DNA of 64,000 nucleotides from Acanthococcus lagerstroemiae (Eukaryota; Arthropoda; Insecta; Hemiptera; Eriococcidae). A program made the position numbers and the translations under genes. The notes beneath the pieces are model-generated. The model was not told the origin of the DNA and made no database searches. It was given only the letters and a program-made list of their open reading frames with translations. The stretch lies in contig CM063106.1 in NCBI GenBank assembly GCA_031841125.1, positions 38,746,001 to 38,810,000 of the forward strand, written 5' to 3'. Shown piece after piece: positions 22,460 through 34,750 of the stretch (positions are counted from its first letter, which is position 1; each line of letters begins with the position of its first letter).

Positions 22460-22699
22460 GGTAAATCATACGTGATCACTCACACATATCACAGGGCTGC
22501 CAACACTTGAAACTTTTAAGTTTAAATCCCAATAAGATTGAAGAAACTTTATAATCGGGTGACGAACGTTCGTTAATGTTATCGAATTCGTTATGATTTG
22601 TTAACATTGCGTTAAATCTTCTGGACCACTCGTTAAGGTTCTTTACGGTTCGTAGAGGATCTTCCTATATTTTTGTGATTCGTCGTATTATCTTGCGGT

Positions 22700-22974
22700 C
22701 AGGGCTGGACTTATCCAAGAGGCTGCCCTGGGCCCAGAAAACTTTGCCGCCTTACACATTACACAAGTAACATTTTTTTGCATTACTTTTTTTTATTGTT
22801 TATTAATTATTCATTCGTTCATTCTATGTTTTCACGTTACAAATTCTTTCTTAAGCTTATATTATAGGATTTCTCCTGTTCTCCCCTTTTTTTTTTTTTT
22901 TTTTTCAAAATTTTTCCGCCCCTTCATATCCTAAAAATTTTGCCGCTCTGGGCCCACTGGTAAATATGGCACTG
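22700..22974. mobile_element. hAT-like MITE
   Basis: Ends are CAGGGCTGGACTTATCCA and a diverged complement ending in CACTG at 22974. The 8-bp flanks CTTGCGGT and CTCGCGGT match 7/8. The GGGCCCAGA motif occurs near both ends. Confidence 0.65.
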
Positions 22975-24015
22975 CTCGCGGTCCCATGTGCAGTTATCAT
23001 TTTCATTTCATTCCTAAAAATTTTGTTGTATTGCATTTTTATAAATTTAACCAACATTCCAATTTTATAAATATGTCGGCGGAGGTGGAGTAAGGATAGT
23101 TATTAGTTAATATTCATTGCATTACCCTACATTAGAATTTGTGTATTCTACTGAGAGATGAAGAATTCAAAGTGCCCTTATTAGTAGTATTCTTAAATCC
23201 AGTGTTATGTGTTGGAAACCTTCGATTTGAGAGCAAAATAATGTAATGAGTATAATTTTATTTCCACACATGTTGCTGACATTTACACAGCCTCAGTGCA
23301 CTGTTTGCCTGAAATTTCTGACTATATACTTGTTGCTTAACTCATTTTATTATATCTATCTCTTCTTCTATCATTTCTTTTATGTACAACAATATTCACA
23401 TCACAAACGGGAAACGGCGGCAGCAGCAGTTAAATTAAATTGTAATGACATTTCTTAAAAAATAGTCGAGGTAATTTTACAAACTACTTGATACATGAAC
23501 GAAATGAAAAGGAATAAAGAAAACAAGTGACTGATATGATAACAATTAACAACAAATTTACCGAACATTCATAATACAAATAACTGAGATTAGTCGTTAA
23601 CGAAAACTCCTTAACGAAGCTTAACGAATTCGTTAACATTAACGAACGTTCATAATAGTATTCAGAACGTGATTCCTTCCGTCTTTGGAGCAAATTTGCA
23701 TTCATCTTTGATTCCGAAATCATCTATATGTCTTGACTTTGGTTCCGGCTCCAGCAACTACGTTTTTTCAGGCTCTGGCTACCTATGGAAAATATTTTTT
23801 ATTGTCTGTTGTCTCCTTAATAATTTTTAATAATTTCTTGAAAATCGGTAACCCCGTAGAAGGTTGTGTACTATAGATATATCATCTTGTATTTTTATTA
23901 TTTCATTTCTCTCACCTCTGAAATCAGTTGCTACCACAACAGCTTTCCTAAACTTTGTTTTAGAAGTGGCAATTCTCTCCATATGTCTAGTAGAGGGTGG
24001 AGGATTACTCATTAG

Positions 24016-24706
24016 CAGGGCAACCCAAAATGTGCATCATAAATCACAAAATATGCGCATATAATATGCAGTTTTTTTTGTACAAATATGCGAAAATATT
24101 CGCCAAAAATGTGAAATATGCAATAATATGCACGGGACAATATGGGTGTTGGCGAATTCCTTTTTTGACGCCCAAGGTTTTGCTAACAGTAACCAAGAAT
24201 TCTCGCTGTGTGACATCAAAATCACTGTTTGCTTATCAAAAAATACCTATTCTACACTAGCGCTTCTACAATTTACACAGTCCCAATAGTGGGTATTTGG
24301 GCTTACTTACATTTTATTTCAGTGTAGGAATATGAAAAGCACTGATTTTGTTGTATAAAACATTAAAAATTCGAAATATGAGATAAAAAGATGAAAATTG
24401 ATCAAATATTCATACAATATTCGCTAAAGACAGCAGAAATATGTGGGAAAATGCAATTAAAAATAAATTTTACTTAAAAAATTTAAAATATTTTTTATTT
24501 TTTAATTTCCAAAATTAATATTAATATAAATTAACTTAAAATATTTATTAATAATGAAATTAATATGGCCGTAATATGCAAAACATATGGGCTTATCTTA
24601 CAGGGAATTTTCTGATTCGCAAAAATAGTCCAGTTATTCACAATAGAGTTGTAAACACAAAAATATTAAAATATGCATTTGCATATTTTGGTTTTGGGTT
24701 GCCCTG
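24016..24706. mobile_element. hAT-like MITE rich in AATATGC motifs
   Basis: Ends CAGGGCAACCCAAAA and TTTTGGGTTGCCCTG are exact complements. A perfect 8-bp duplication CTCATTAG lies at 24008-24015 and 24707-24714. The interior is crowded with AATATGC/GCATATT and has no coding frame. Confidence 0.85.
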
Positions 24707-25431
24707 CTCATTAGCCATAAGGCCACTTCGGTTGTGATCTGGAGCGGCAGATGAGATAAGCCCCTTAATCCGGCATTGTTCATGTCCATTGTCCAAGTAG
24801 TTTTAAGCCTGTCCATCATTTCTTTATTTTATAATGATTTTTTGAAAAAACCTTATTTCCTCTTTACGACAATGTTATCCTCTACCTTCTATTATGAGGT
24901 GCACATTAGCGCTCCTACATTCCATTCCACACTTCTTCCGTTTCCTTTCCTTTCCCTTTCCGAATCTGTGGTTTGCTTCTTCGCGCTTGCTCCAGTTTCC
25001 AGTTTTCCTATTCATCCATTATTTTCTCGTCTGTGATTTTTGTGCATTGTATACCCAACAAATATTCTCTGATTAAATACTGATAAGTGATGAAATGAAC
25101 ATCAACACTATTTTACATACGTGTCCAAATCCCGAAGTGCCAAAGTAAATAGAACGTTGAAAATTAAATTTTATTCTTTTGCGATAGGGTATGTATCGGC
25201 TACTCATTTTGATATTTCGTTCATTTGTTTTTTCCCCCCATTTTGGATGTTCGAAACTGTCTGTTGCTGGCCTTCCATTCTTTTCTATCCTCTAAGTATT
25301 CCAGCTTCCTGCCTACCTCTGATATCTATATCTTTTCAAGTTGAGGACTATTCTTTTCCCGCGTACTATTGAAACCTGAAGTATCGTTCAGCATGTACGT
25401 ATGAATTACACGTTTATCATTTTGATTTCAG

Positions 25432-25480
25432 GAATTATGATCAGTTGACTTCCTGCTCATCTCTATCCACTTCCTGAAAT
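25432..25480 (+). other. GMPPB: 5' UTR start of the GMPPB coding exon
   Basis: A strong acceptor (cattttgatttcag) ends at 25431, so at least one non-coding exon lies upstream. A 3-codon upstream ORF (ATG at 25437) precedes the main start. The upstream exon was not located. Confidence 0.55.
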
Positions 25481-26186
25481 ATGTGCGGGGAAGAGCTAAT
25501 CGGTAAAACTAAGGCCCTGATTCTGGTCGGTGGCTATGGTACTCGGCTGAGACCACTCACCCTCAGTAGGCCAAAACCTTTGGTCGAATTCGCGAACAAA
25601 CCCATGCTTATTCATCAACTGGAAGCACTAGTCGAAGTAGGTGTTACCGAAGTCGTTCTCGCTGTTTCGTATCGAGCACAAGAAATGGAGAAGGACTTGA
25701 GCGAGGAAGCTAAAAAGCTAGGAGTGAATTTAATTTTCTCTCACGAAAATGAACCACTTGGCACTGCCGGGCCTTTGGCTCTAGCTAGTGAAATACTATC
25801 GGAGAACGATGATTCGTTTTTCGTTCTCAATTCAGATATAATTTGTGAGTTTCCATTTAAAGAAATGATCACATTCCATAAAAACCACGGTAAAGAAGGC
25901 ACCATCTGTGTGACTCGAGTCGAAGAACCTTCCAAGTACGGCGTTGTGCTGTACGAAGAAAACGGCTGTATCAATGATTTTATCGAGAAACCGCAAGAAT
26001 TTGTGTCAAATAAGATCAATGCCGGTATGTACATATTTAAACCCAGTATTCTGAAACGAATAAAACTACAACCCACTAGCATAGAGAAAGAAGTCTTTCC
26101 AGAGATGGCGAAGGAACGGCAGTTATACGCTTTCGAGCTACAAGGTTTCTGGATGGATGTTGGCCAGCCCAGAGATTTTCTAACAG
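25481..26186 (+). CDS. GMPPB: GMPPB, mannose-1-phosphate guanylyltransferase beta, exon 1
   Basis: Joined to 26278-26678 this gives 368 residues, against about 360-369 in other animals, so the gene is complete. The enzyme makes GDP-mannose from mannose-1-phosphate and GTP in the cytosol, feeding N-glycans, O-mannosylation and GPI anchors. This exon encodes the nucleotidyltransferase domain: [11 protein letters not shown] at residues 17-27, KPLVEF, the catalytic-region motif LNSDI near 110, the FIEKP motif, and [15 protein letters not shown] at the end. The start at 25481 is the only in-frame ATG before the signature and adds about ten residues to the usual N terminus. No frame breaks or unusual residues are seen. 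Confidence 0.95.
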
Positions 26187-26277
26187 GTTGGTAATAACAC
26201 AATGATCCCTTGAATTTATCTTCCCGAGCAATGTGCTCATAAGTTGAAACATTTCTAATTTATTGGTCTCTTTTCAG
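26187..26277 (+). other. GMPPB: GMPPB intron (91 bp)
   Basis: The donor ACAG|GTTGGT and acceptor ctcttttcag split the glycine codon of DFLTG. Splicing gives [14 protein letters not shown], the expected family sequence. Confidence 0.9.
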
Positions 26278-26678
26278 GTATGTGTATGTACCTATCATCG
26301 TTGAAACAGAGGAAATCTGACAAACTTACTGATCAAGACGCGGTGGTCGGTAACGTAATCATAGATCCGACCGCGAAAATTGGGCAAGATTGCAAAATAG
26401 GGCCGAATGTAACGATAGGTCCGAATGTTATTATCGAAGACGGTGTTTGCATACGACGCAGCACCATACTACGTGGAGCGGTGATAAAATCGCATTCTTG
26501 GCTGGATAGCTGCATCATCGGTTGGCGATGTGTAATCGGCAGATGGGTACGTTTAGAAAATAACACAGTTCTTGGCGAAGATGTTATTGTAAAAGATGAA
26601 ATTTATATTAATGGAGGGCAGGTGTTGCCTCATAAGTCAATCGCTTCTTCTGTTCCGGAACCGCAAATTATTATGTAA
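26278..26678 (+). CDS. GMPPB: GMPPB exon 2, left-handed beta-helix domain
   Basis: It encodes 132 residues after the split glycine, ending at TAA 26676-26678. It contains hexapeptide repeats ([24 protein letters not shown]) that form the C-terminal beta-helix, and it ends in VPEPQIIM, a typical GMPPB tail. No canonical AATAAA is seen in the first few hundred bases downstream. Confidence 0.95.
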
Positions 26679-29600
26679 CGATAAATTTTATCTGTATGGG
26701 CGCGAGAATCAAATTTGGTGTCATGCAGTTTGAGAACGGTGCAGTTTCAGGATGCTGATGACCATCGGAGTAAATGTGACAATTAGCTCAGGCGCACATT
26801 GCCCTTGTACTGCCGATTTGCATTTTCTCTCGTTTCAAGGTTATCTTGTGTTCAGGTTTGAGATGGCGAAATTGTAAGCGAAAATAATTTCTTAAATCCA
26901 AATTAGATTATTGTCACTCTTGAAGACGGTACCATTTGTATGGAAAATCGAAACTATGAGGATTATTGATTCGAAAAATGAAATGCGGCAGGCCGGTATA
27001 CATTTTATGAATGTATTTTTTGGAGAAGTTGTTAGTAATTTGCATCGACTTCTTAGTTAGTTTCGGTGACCAGTTTGCATTCTTATTCTTAATTGAATGG
27101 ATATTGAGAGTTCTCGAGGTAGAGCTCTGTATTCTCTGGATTACAAAATTCATTCGTTTTTAAAGATGATATTTTCACTCGGTTATGTAAATCGCAGGTT
27201 ATTTCTTAAAACGTGTATTGATTTGCATTAGCATAGACTTATTCCTGCGGGTCCTCGTTTTCAATTTTTGTACTTTTTTTTTTTTTTTTTGATTCATTAA
27301 CTTTCATTTTATATTATTTTTTATGGGTTAGTTGTAGATTGAATTTATAAAGTTTTCATTTATGTACTGTTCGTTATTATAGTAAATTTATATTATTACA
27401 ATTCATTTTTATAAAGGGAACGAAATACTTTTATAAAATGTGCCATGTTCTCGTTCGAATATATAAATTTTGCACATGGCTTGTTTTACTTCTTATCTAC
27501 TGGTAAAATTGTTCGCTAAGTTAACTTTCTCGAGATCCGAGAATGAATTGTTCTGTTTTGAAGATGTGTAGTCGATTCTCAACCAAAAGTCAGTAAATTA
27601 AGTTCTTATGTGAGATATAATCTGTTAATGGTGTAGCAATATGTATTTTGAGAATCGTATTCAAAGCCCGGGAAAACCCGAGGGAAAAATCTACGATTCT
27701 GTAACTTTCCTAGAATGGAATATTTTCATATTCCGTACTTAGAGTTGTTTCAACGAATGCCTACTACTCTGTGGGCGGTTAATTAATCTCGAGGGTGAAG
27801 ACACTTCAGTTAAATGATGGATTTGAATGGATGACATGGGGGTAAAGAGTATGGGGAATCCGTAGAGGAATCGTATGAGATAACGATCATACTGAAACCG
27901 TGTGCTCTTTCATATTTCAGCCAGTTACCAGCCATAGCTTATAGGTGCTCTTCTGCTTTACCGATTCTATCTTTTCGTCTCATCGTCTGTATGTGAAATA
28001 TGTGGTATAATCGGTAGTCAATATTTGATGAAAGATAAGTTAAGTTGCCGACAGTGACTGCTGTAATGTTCTTGGCGATGCAAATTGGAAACAGGGGGCC
28101 TGCGGTTTCTGCTCCTTTCTGTTACTTTACAAGCATATCGTCAAATATTTCTGAATGGAGTTCTGATGCTCAGACCTGCCTCGCAATTTTGTGCCTGTGT
28201 GGTCTTCAAACACAGATTGAAATATTGAATATATTCTACCTAAACCACAATTAACTTGTAAACGTTTTACTGATGTACCTATTTGTCAACATTTTCGAGA
28301 AAACGATCTAATCTCTAATTGTGTAATTATCATCAAATATTAATATTTTTGTCCCCACTCAAGTATTACATGAACTATAAATGCTAGGTAAAATGATAGA
28401 AAGTTTTTTCGCTGTTAGTTTGTCTATAAACTATTCTACCTTTTACAAGCCTTAAAAATAAAATGTATGCATCCTTTCACCATTATGGAAAATCGATTCA
28501 TTGTACTAAAGTGTCAATTGTCATGTTCATCACCGGTCGTGTTTCAATGAACATCATGATTTTTTTAGTTTTTCACTCGTGTGTGGACAAACTAATCGTT
28601 GGTAATTTATTAGAGAATATTTCTCACAGGGATGGTAGAAATAAACTGACAACATTGATGATGAGTTCTTATTCGCTACTCACTCCAGTACAGCCAATTC
28701 AAAGAATTAATCCCCGGCTGTTCGGTCCTTCAGCGTAGTCAGTGCAGACCCGTAACCAGCCATCTGTGGTAGGGGGTGCTGAGGATACACTTAGTATAAA
28801 ATAATAATAATAATAATTTGTATATTTTGCTCCCCTTTCCAACAGCCAGGTGGCCAGTTACAGGGAAGGGGAGAGCATGAAAAATTAAAACAAAATTAAG
28901 AAGAGAGAGAGAGAAAAAAAAAAGAAATAATAAAAAATAATAATCAAAACAAACAAAAAACAAAACAAAAAAAGAAACAAACTACCTACTAAAAAAAACC
29001 AAAAAAAAACAATAAGTATAGTGATGATTAAAAAGGAAAAATAATAATGTTAATAAACTAATAATAATAATAATAATAATACATAATGGAAAAAAAAAAA
29101 AAAAAAAAATCCTGTGGCCCGCCGCGCACCACTCACACCACTCGCACGCGTACATACACACACCCGCACACCCATACAATCCCCGGACACACTCATTCTC
29201 ATTAACCTACACACATACATTCATTCATTCATACACCCCCCCCCACACACACACTCGCTTGATTATACTCCGCCTCATGCTGTTGCATCTTATTCACATC
29301 TCGGGTCCTCACCGCCCCTGCCCCTACTGCTCCAAGCCGTGCGGGTCAACGAAGAGATTTCAGAACCCGTATAAGCCGGGGTTTATCTGCAGGGTCGAGA
29401 AAGTCGATAGTAGGGTCCATTTGTAGTAAGTCATTGACTAACCTCATGCCCCTCACTGTAGGCGAATTTTTGAATATTTCAGTCCGACAAAAAGGTAAAG
29501 GCACCTGTAATTGAATGTAAAATATGCAAAAATGAGCAATTTTTCCATTTAAAACAAATCATTTGTACCCTCTCCCCCTACCCCACAAAAGGTTGTGGGG

Positions 29601-30520
29601 GGGGGGGGAGATTGAAAAATTATTTAGCGTGTTTCAGAAAGGCGCCTTGAGAGATTTACAGGATTTCTTAAGACGAAGAAGATTTTTTGCTTATTATATT
29701 TCACTTTTAAGACAAAAGAAGAAAAAACTTGTTTGCTTGTCGACTTGAAAATTGAAGTTTTGTCCCCCCCCCCTCACACACACATCTAAAAAATACTTTC
29801 CAATGCCACTGGTCCTAGCGTTTAATTTCGCGAATTTCTAGACTGTGTCGTTTCATTCTGAGTTGATCCCGGGTTATCCGGTTATCTTTTGTAGTACGTC
29901 TAAAAATAGAAAAAAATAGTTGTAAAGAGAGGGTACTTATTAGTTACAGAGGATAGTTTTCTTTCAGCTTATTGTTCTGTGTAGAATATTCAATGGAAAA
30001 GGGATGTCTGGACGAAGCATTTTTCGAATAAATAAATTTAAGCTAACTTGGAGGAAGTTACCTGGACCTATTCACTTAATAAGTACAACTGTTTCTTGAA
30101 ATCGCCATTTTTACTTTTCTCAAAGTTCACTATTACTAAATCTTAAAGGTTTTTGGGTTCACAATTACCATGACTAGATTCATATCTTCACAACGACCAG
30201 AGTTCATGCAATTTAAGGTATCCTTTTCTTGGTTGATAAGTTGACGTGTACTGTAGGTGGAGGGGGGGGGGAGAGATATGGACGCAGTGAGTTTCAGGAA
30301 AAACATACTAGTTTACATCTTACTTATAAGGTTGTAAATTTATTGAAATTTTTTCGGACGACTGCTACACACATTTTCGGATCGATCGGATTACGGGAAC
30401 ATATTATACATCAAGTCCCCTCTTCTTGTGAGGAGATACGTGACGTTTTGATATTTGTAAAAGAAAATAAATTTTTTTGGGCAGAATTCGTTCTCATAAA
30501 TTTTGTTTGATCAGATGCTG
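26679..30520. other. 3' flank of GMPPB and intergenic sequence
   Basis: No supported gene. From about 28790 to 29110 the sequence is simple A/T/AAT- and GA-rich repeat. From about 29110 to 29260 it is CA/CCA-rich with CATT repeats, and G-runs and C-runs follow near 29597, 29763 and 30259. Open frames here are low-complexity. Confidence 0.55.
28790..29260. repeat. Compound simple-sequence region
   Basis: AAT triplets, GA repeats and long A-runs (including about 20 A near 29090) are followed by CACA/CACC and CATT repeats. Confidence 0.8.
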
Positions 30521-31999
30521 TTCAATAGGGTGTGGATTGTCAACATTTTTTTTCTTTTTTCGAAATTTCTTACGCGACCCAGATAAAAAGTTGCCTTTGG
30601 TGAAAATAAAAGTAATTATTTTTTTAAATCTGTAAATTTTCCCCAAAGGGATTTGTCCTTGAAGTTATGTACTATAGAGCTGAAAATTGAATGTTACGCA
30701 GCGCCTTAAAGAGGCCAGTTATGCAACATTTTTACACATAACCTTTTTAATAGCATTAATCGCGAAGTTTAAATTAGTTTATACAATTTTGCCTATCTGT
30801 GAGACTGAAGGCGCTAAAATACTTACAATCATTTGTTGCTTTATAGCTCTTTCAGTATGACAGATAGGCATAATTCATATAGAGGGTGTCCGGACTTTGT
30901 TCAAGAACCCGCTTGGTACGCAGAGTACTCGATAAAACGGGGGGGGGGGTTATGTGCGAAAAGTTTCCTATGAGCAGATTGAAGGGGTTACGCAGTCAGG
31001 AGATTGGGGGCGGGCAGCTCCAACATGTTTTTAAAAACTTTGCCGAGTACTACCAGCAACCAGACTACATGGTTAGATTTTTTTTTTGTGAAAAGTGCCT
31101 AAAAAATTGAAAAGTTTTTTTTTTAATTTTACTCAACGCAGGATAACTTTTTAAAAATTCAAAATTCGGCGAAGATGGTCGTATAATTTTTTCATCTCCC
31201 AGATACGTACAACAAATTTCCATAGTCACAATAGCTCTCAAACCATCAATTATTTACCTAGAGTTGGGCTGAAAAACGGTCTTTTTGACCATTTAACGAA
31301 AACTGAACTCGTCCTAACTTTTAAAGTATTCTAGCCGCCTTCAATTTTGAGAATAGGCAATGAATCGTAATCAGTTTTCTTTCGTCCTAGCCGGTACTAC
31401 CAGCCCTCATAGTCAGATTATTTATTCCGTCAATTATAATGTCTCGTATATCGTCTAGAAAATTGTGTTTTTTTTTTGCAATCTTTAAAACGGCATAGTC
31501 CCTTCAATTTGCTCGTAGGCAACTTTTCGTACTTAACTTTTTCATTTTATCGAGTACTGTGCGTACCTAGCGGTTCCTGAACGAAGTCTGGACACCCTGT
31601 ATAACCTTAACAGTAGTAATGATTGAGATCTAGAAAATGAGTTATGTACAAATTTTGCCTATCTGCCATACTGAAGGCGCTATAAAGAAGCACAGTATTG
31701 TAAGTGCTTTAGTGCCTTCAGTTTCACAGATAGGCAAACTTTGTAGATGAATTAATTTAAAGTTCGCGATGAACCTATTAAAAAGGTTGTAAAAATCTTG
31801 CATAACCGGTATTTGTAAGGCGCTGCGTTACATTCAATTTTCAGCCCCATAGTACATATAACTTCTTGGACCAATACCTTAGGGAACATTTACAAATTAA
31901 AAAAAAAAAGAAAGTTTAAAACACATTTTTCTTCATCAAAAGCAACTTTTTAACCAAGCCGTGCTCAAAAATTCGATTTGTTTTTTAGCCTACACTATG
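30521..31999. repeat. Large inverted repeat containing smaller hairpins
   Basis: The left arm (about 30521-30985) is the diverged reverse complement of the right arm (about 31515-31999). Landmarks are AATTTTGCCTATCTG, GAGGGTGTCCGGACTTTGTT (left) against AAGTCTGGACACCC (right), and AAAAGTTGC/GCAACTTTT. Inside each arm is a short near-palindrome (30791-30868 and 31657-31735) bounded by GCCTATCTG and CAGATAGGC. The centre is not complementary. No coding frame. Confidence 0.75.
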
Positions 32000-33999
32000 T
32001 ATGACGATCCGCCCTACTGATCAAGTCAAAACTACGAGTACTAATAATTTGGCCTCGTGATTTGGATTAGTGGCTCGAGAAGCGGTTTCAAAAGGGAAAG
32101 AGGAAGGATGAAAAAACAGAAATCCAGATGGGGCTAATTTATACACTTTGAGTTCGCTAACATAGATCTTGAAGATAGTTTTTACATCCAGTTTCTGGGA
32201 TGTCACCAAAGAGGATTACAGAGTATTACGCCCAAATAAAATACCAAACATCATTTTTTCGAGACGATATTCCACTTATACTGGTATTCAAGGTCACTGA
32301 ACTCGATTTTGTCAGTGATATTAGGATTTGATCTGTCGGGTATTATCAGAGGGGGTGGGGTCAACACCAAGTAATCCATCTTCTAAAAGTTATTTGATGG
32401 ACCATTCGTTCTTTAATTGGATAAGATATGCGATTTATTGTGTTCTCAATCAAACCCTTCTTTTCTCCCCCTCCGTTGTTTACTGAACATCAAAAACTTA
32501 TATTGAGTGCATGCTAATGCAGATTTTATTATGCGGTAAATAGCTGTGCATTTTATTGAAGTTGTGCTTTGATATGCGATGCTGGATTCATGGGTAAATG
32601 TAATGGATGCCTTCATAGTACAAGTGCCCATTATAGGGTTATCAAAATTGGTCATCTGTCCAGTAATGGTCTGTGTATGCCCATTATTAGAAACAGTGAA
32701 ATACTATGCAAACTCCAGTAATGGGCATGTTGCTAATAATCAACCCTGTCGAGAGGGAGGGGGAAAGGGGGAAATACCCCAGGCCCGGACTTTCAGGAGG
32801 GCCCGATATTTTTAAAAGACCTGAATTTCAACGCTTACTGCTACATCATACTGTACATCAAATCAGCAATCACTCATTACACCATGAAAGAAACCTCTTA
32901 TCCCATAGCTTATAATTTTTTCCCATCCGATTGAAGAAAAAAATGAACTGGAAAGAGGGGGCGTGGAAATTTCCCCCAGGCCCTCTTTTTCTCTCTACGG
33001 GGCTACTAATAATCATTGTTTTGGTCTTATCAGGACGTTATTTCTTTCACAGTTGGCACTTATCGAGCTTGCATGTGTTTATAATACGGCAAGGTTGCCT
33101 AATATGGACCCCTCGATTATCTCCGATGTTCTTAGCGCTCTCTGGCTGGAAACAATATCTGTTGTACAGCTCAAATCACAGATCAAATAGCATCCCGCAA
33201 GCCAGTAAAAAATTTAGTGCAAAAAAACGGAAATTGATAATCGAATTTTTCTTTCGGGTCTCATGTGTTTAGCTATAATTTTCAAGAAAAATTGATATAG
33301 AATTTTTCAGATTCATATAAAGTGTAGTTCATTTTAAGCCCACTTATTCAAAATACATTTTTCATCATTTTTGTTTGCGTTCATTATTGGGTGCCCATTA
33401 CTGGATTTTCGAATTTTTCAGTACCCATTATTAGCTAAAATTATGGTCGTCATTATAAGACCAATTTTGAACACTAATTTTTAGCTCTTTCCTCCCATTC
33501 AAAGGCAAACCTATAAAGGATTTTATCCTTCATTCAGTAATTTTTATCTCACATTCGCAAGTTGATCTAATAAAATTAAAAAAAATATTTACGGGAAAAA
33601 ATTGCTTAAGGTACCCATTATTGGCTAGGTTACCTTATTTATGAAAAGTCCAAGCCTGCCGGTAGTTGAAAATCGTTTTTTTGCTGAAATGGGTTCTAAA
33701 TTGTTCATTGACTCGAACAATCACGTTTATAAGAAATAACAAAAATCCATGACCAAGAAACCTTATAAGAAAAATGGGAAGTGCAAGCGAACAAAAATTT
33801 TTGTTTTAGCATTTTCTCAAAACTTTGCTATATTTTGGGCTTTTCTATAAGAACTATCTCTCAACTGGCAAACTGACATTCATTTAAAATTTCGCTATCA
33901 TACCGAAGCAGCGATACTGGTAGAAGAACAATGTGAGTCTTGCTCTCCGCTTGGTGGGTCATTCTTCAAAAATGTTGATATTTCAGGTATTTTTTTTTC
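32000..33999. other. Non-coding stretch with scattered CCCATTA motifs
   Basis: The motif GCCCATTA(T/C)T and its complement recur at about 32627, 32678, 32717, 33391, 33423 and 33609. This suggests subterminal repeats of an old transposon whose ends I could not fix. No gene is supported. Confidence 0.4.
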
Positions 34000-34750
34000 A
34001 TGGAGGAAAGTAAGGGACATTTGAACTTTTTGTGATGGGAGTCGTTAAGAGGCGTTCTGTATAATATATTGGTAAAGTTGGGCCGACAATGAAGGGATTC
34101 TGTATTTTGGTATAGCAATCAAAATGATGAATGCCATGTCGAAGGACACGTGGTGAAGTCCATACAGAAACACAATGGCGAACAGAAAGTGTTCTGCCGT
34201 CGATAAGTAGATTCCAAAGCAAAAAATTATATGGAGAGTTAATAAAGGCATACTAACCCATTAATTAGACGTAATTATTTTTGGATGATGAACGTTTATC
34301 GTTGCACAAAGATGATCATGCCGAAGGACACATTTTTTTATACTCTTATAATTTTAGACAATAATATGCGGATGCACGAGTCTTGTCACAAACAAAACGG
34401 GATTTGATATGCGGACCCTATTGCATACAATTTGACCATTAATTGCGACGAAAAAATATTGAAACGCCTGTTCTGTGATTGGTTGAAAAAGAGCCATGCC
34501 GGTGGACAAAAAATCGAGGGACAATTTTTAAAGCTGGCTATACTGACTCCCACCTGTGAAGATGCGATTTCAATGTTACCTTGTGATTCCTTCATCCATT
34601 TAAAGTAGCACTACGTTGTCAGTTTGTTCTAATATACAGCTTGAAAATTCAGAGAGAAAAAAAAAATGAAAATCGTTCGAGGGACAGCCATGCCGACGGA
34701 CATTTGAGCATATTTCGTCCAATTTTGACTCGTTAAAAATGGATTAAATT
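34000..34750. repeat. Degenerate tandem repeat, about 185 bp spacing
   Basis: CATG(C/T)CG followed by (G)GACA occurs near 34135, 34317, 34497 and 34690, 180-193 bp apart. Flanks are loosely similar (ATGATGAA upstream, TTTG/TTTT downstream). Confidence 0.5.

Larger units (their letters stand above)
16454..22467. mobile_element. Candidate composite hAT transposon carrying 5.1 kb of cargo
   Basis: Two direct copies of one hAT-type MITE (16462-16914 and 22005-22459) bracket the segment. The 8 bp immediately outside the left end of the left copy (16454-16461) and the right end of the right copy (22460-22467) are identical, GGTAAATC. The inner flanks are GGGAAGTC and TCCAAATC. Each single copy is therefore not flanked by a matching duplication (6/8 and 5/8), but the pair is (8/8). 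An 8-bp duplication is the hAT rule. This suggests joint mobilisation of both ends with the ORF at 17759-19457 inside. Integration of a circle into one MITE by homologous recombination would leave a similar pattern. Confidence 0.65.
22468..25429. other. Intergenic stretch with transposon debris
   Basis: No gene seen. Besides the two elements listed separately, segments rich in CGTTAACGAA/TTCGTTAA occur in inverted order near 22563-22680 and 23585-23655, suggesting a larger decayed element around the 22700 insertion. Confidence 0.5.

Noticed and set aside
25741..26202. Minus-strand 153-residue frame
   Set aside because: Antisense shadow of GMPPB exon 1.
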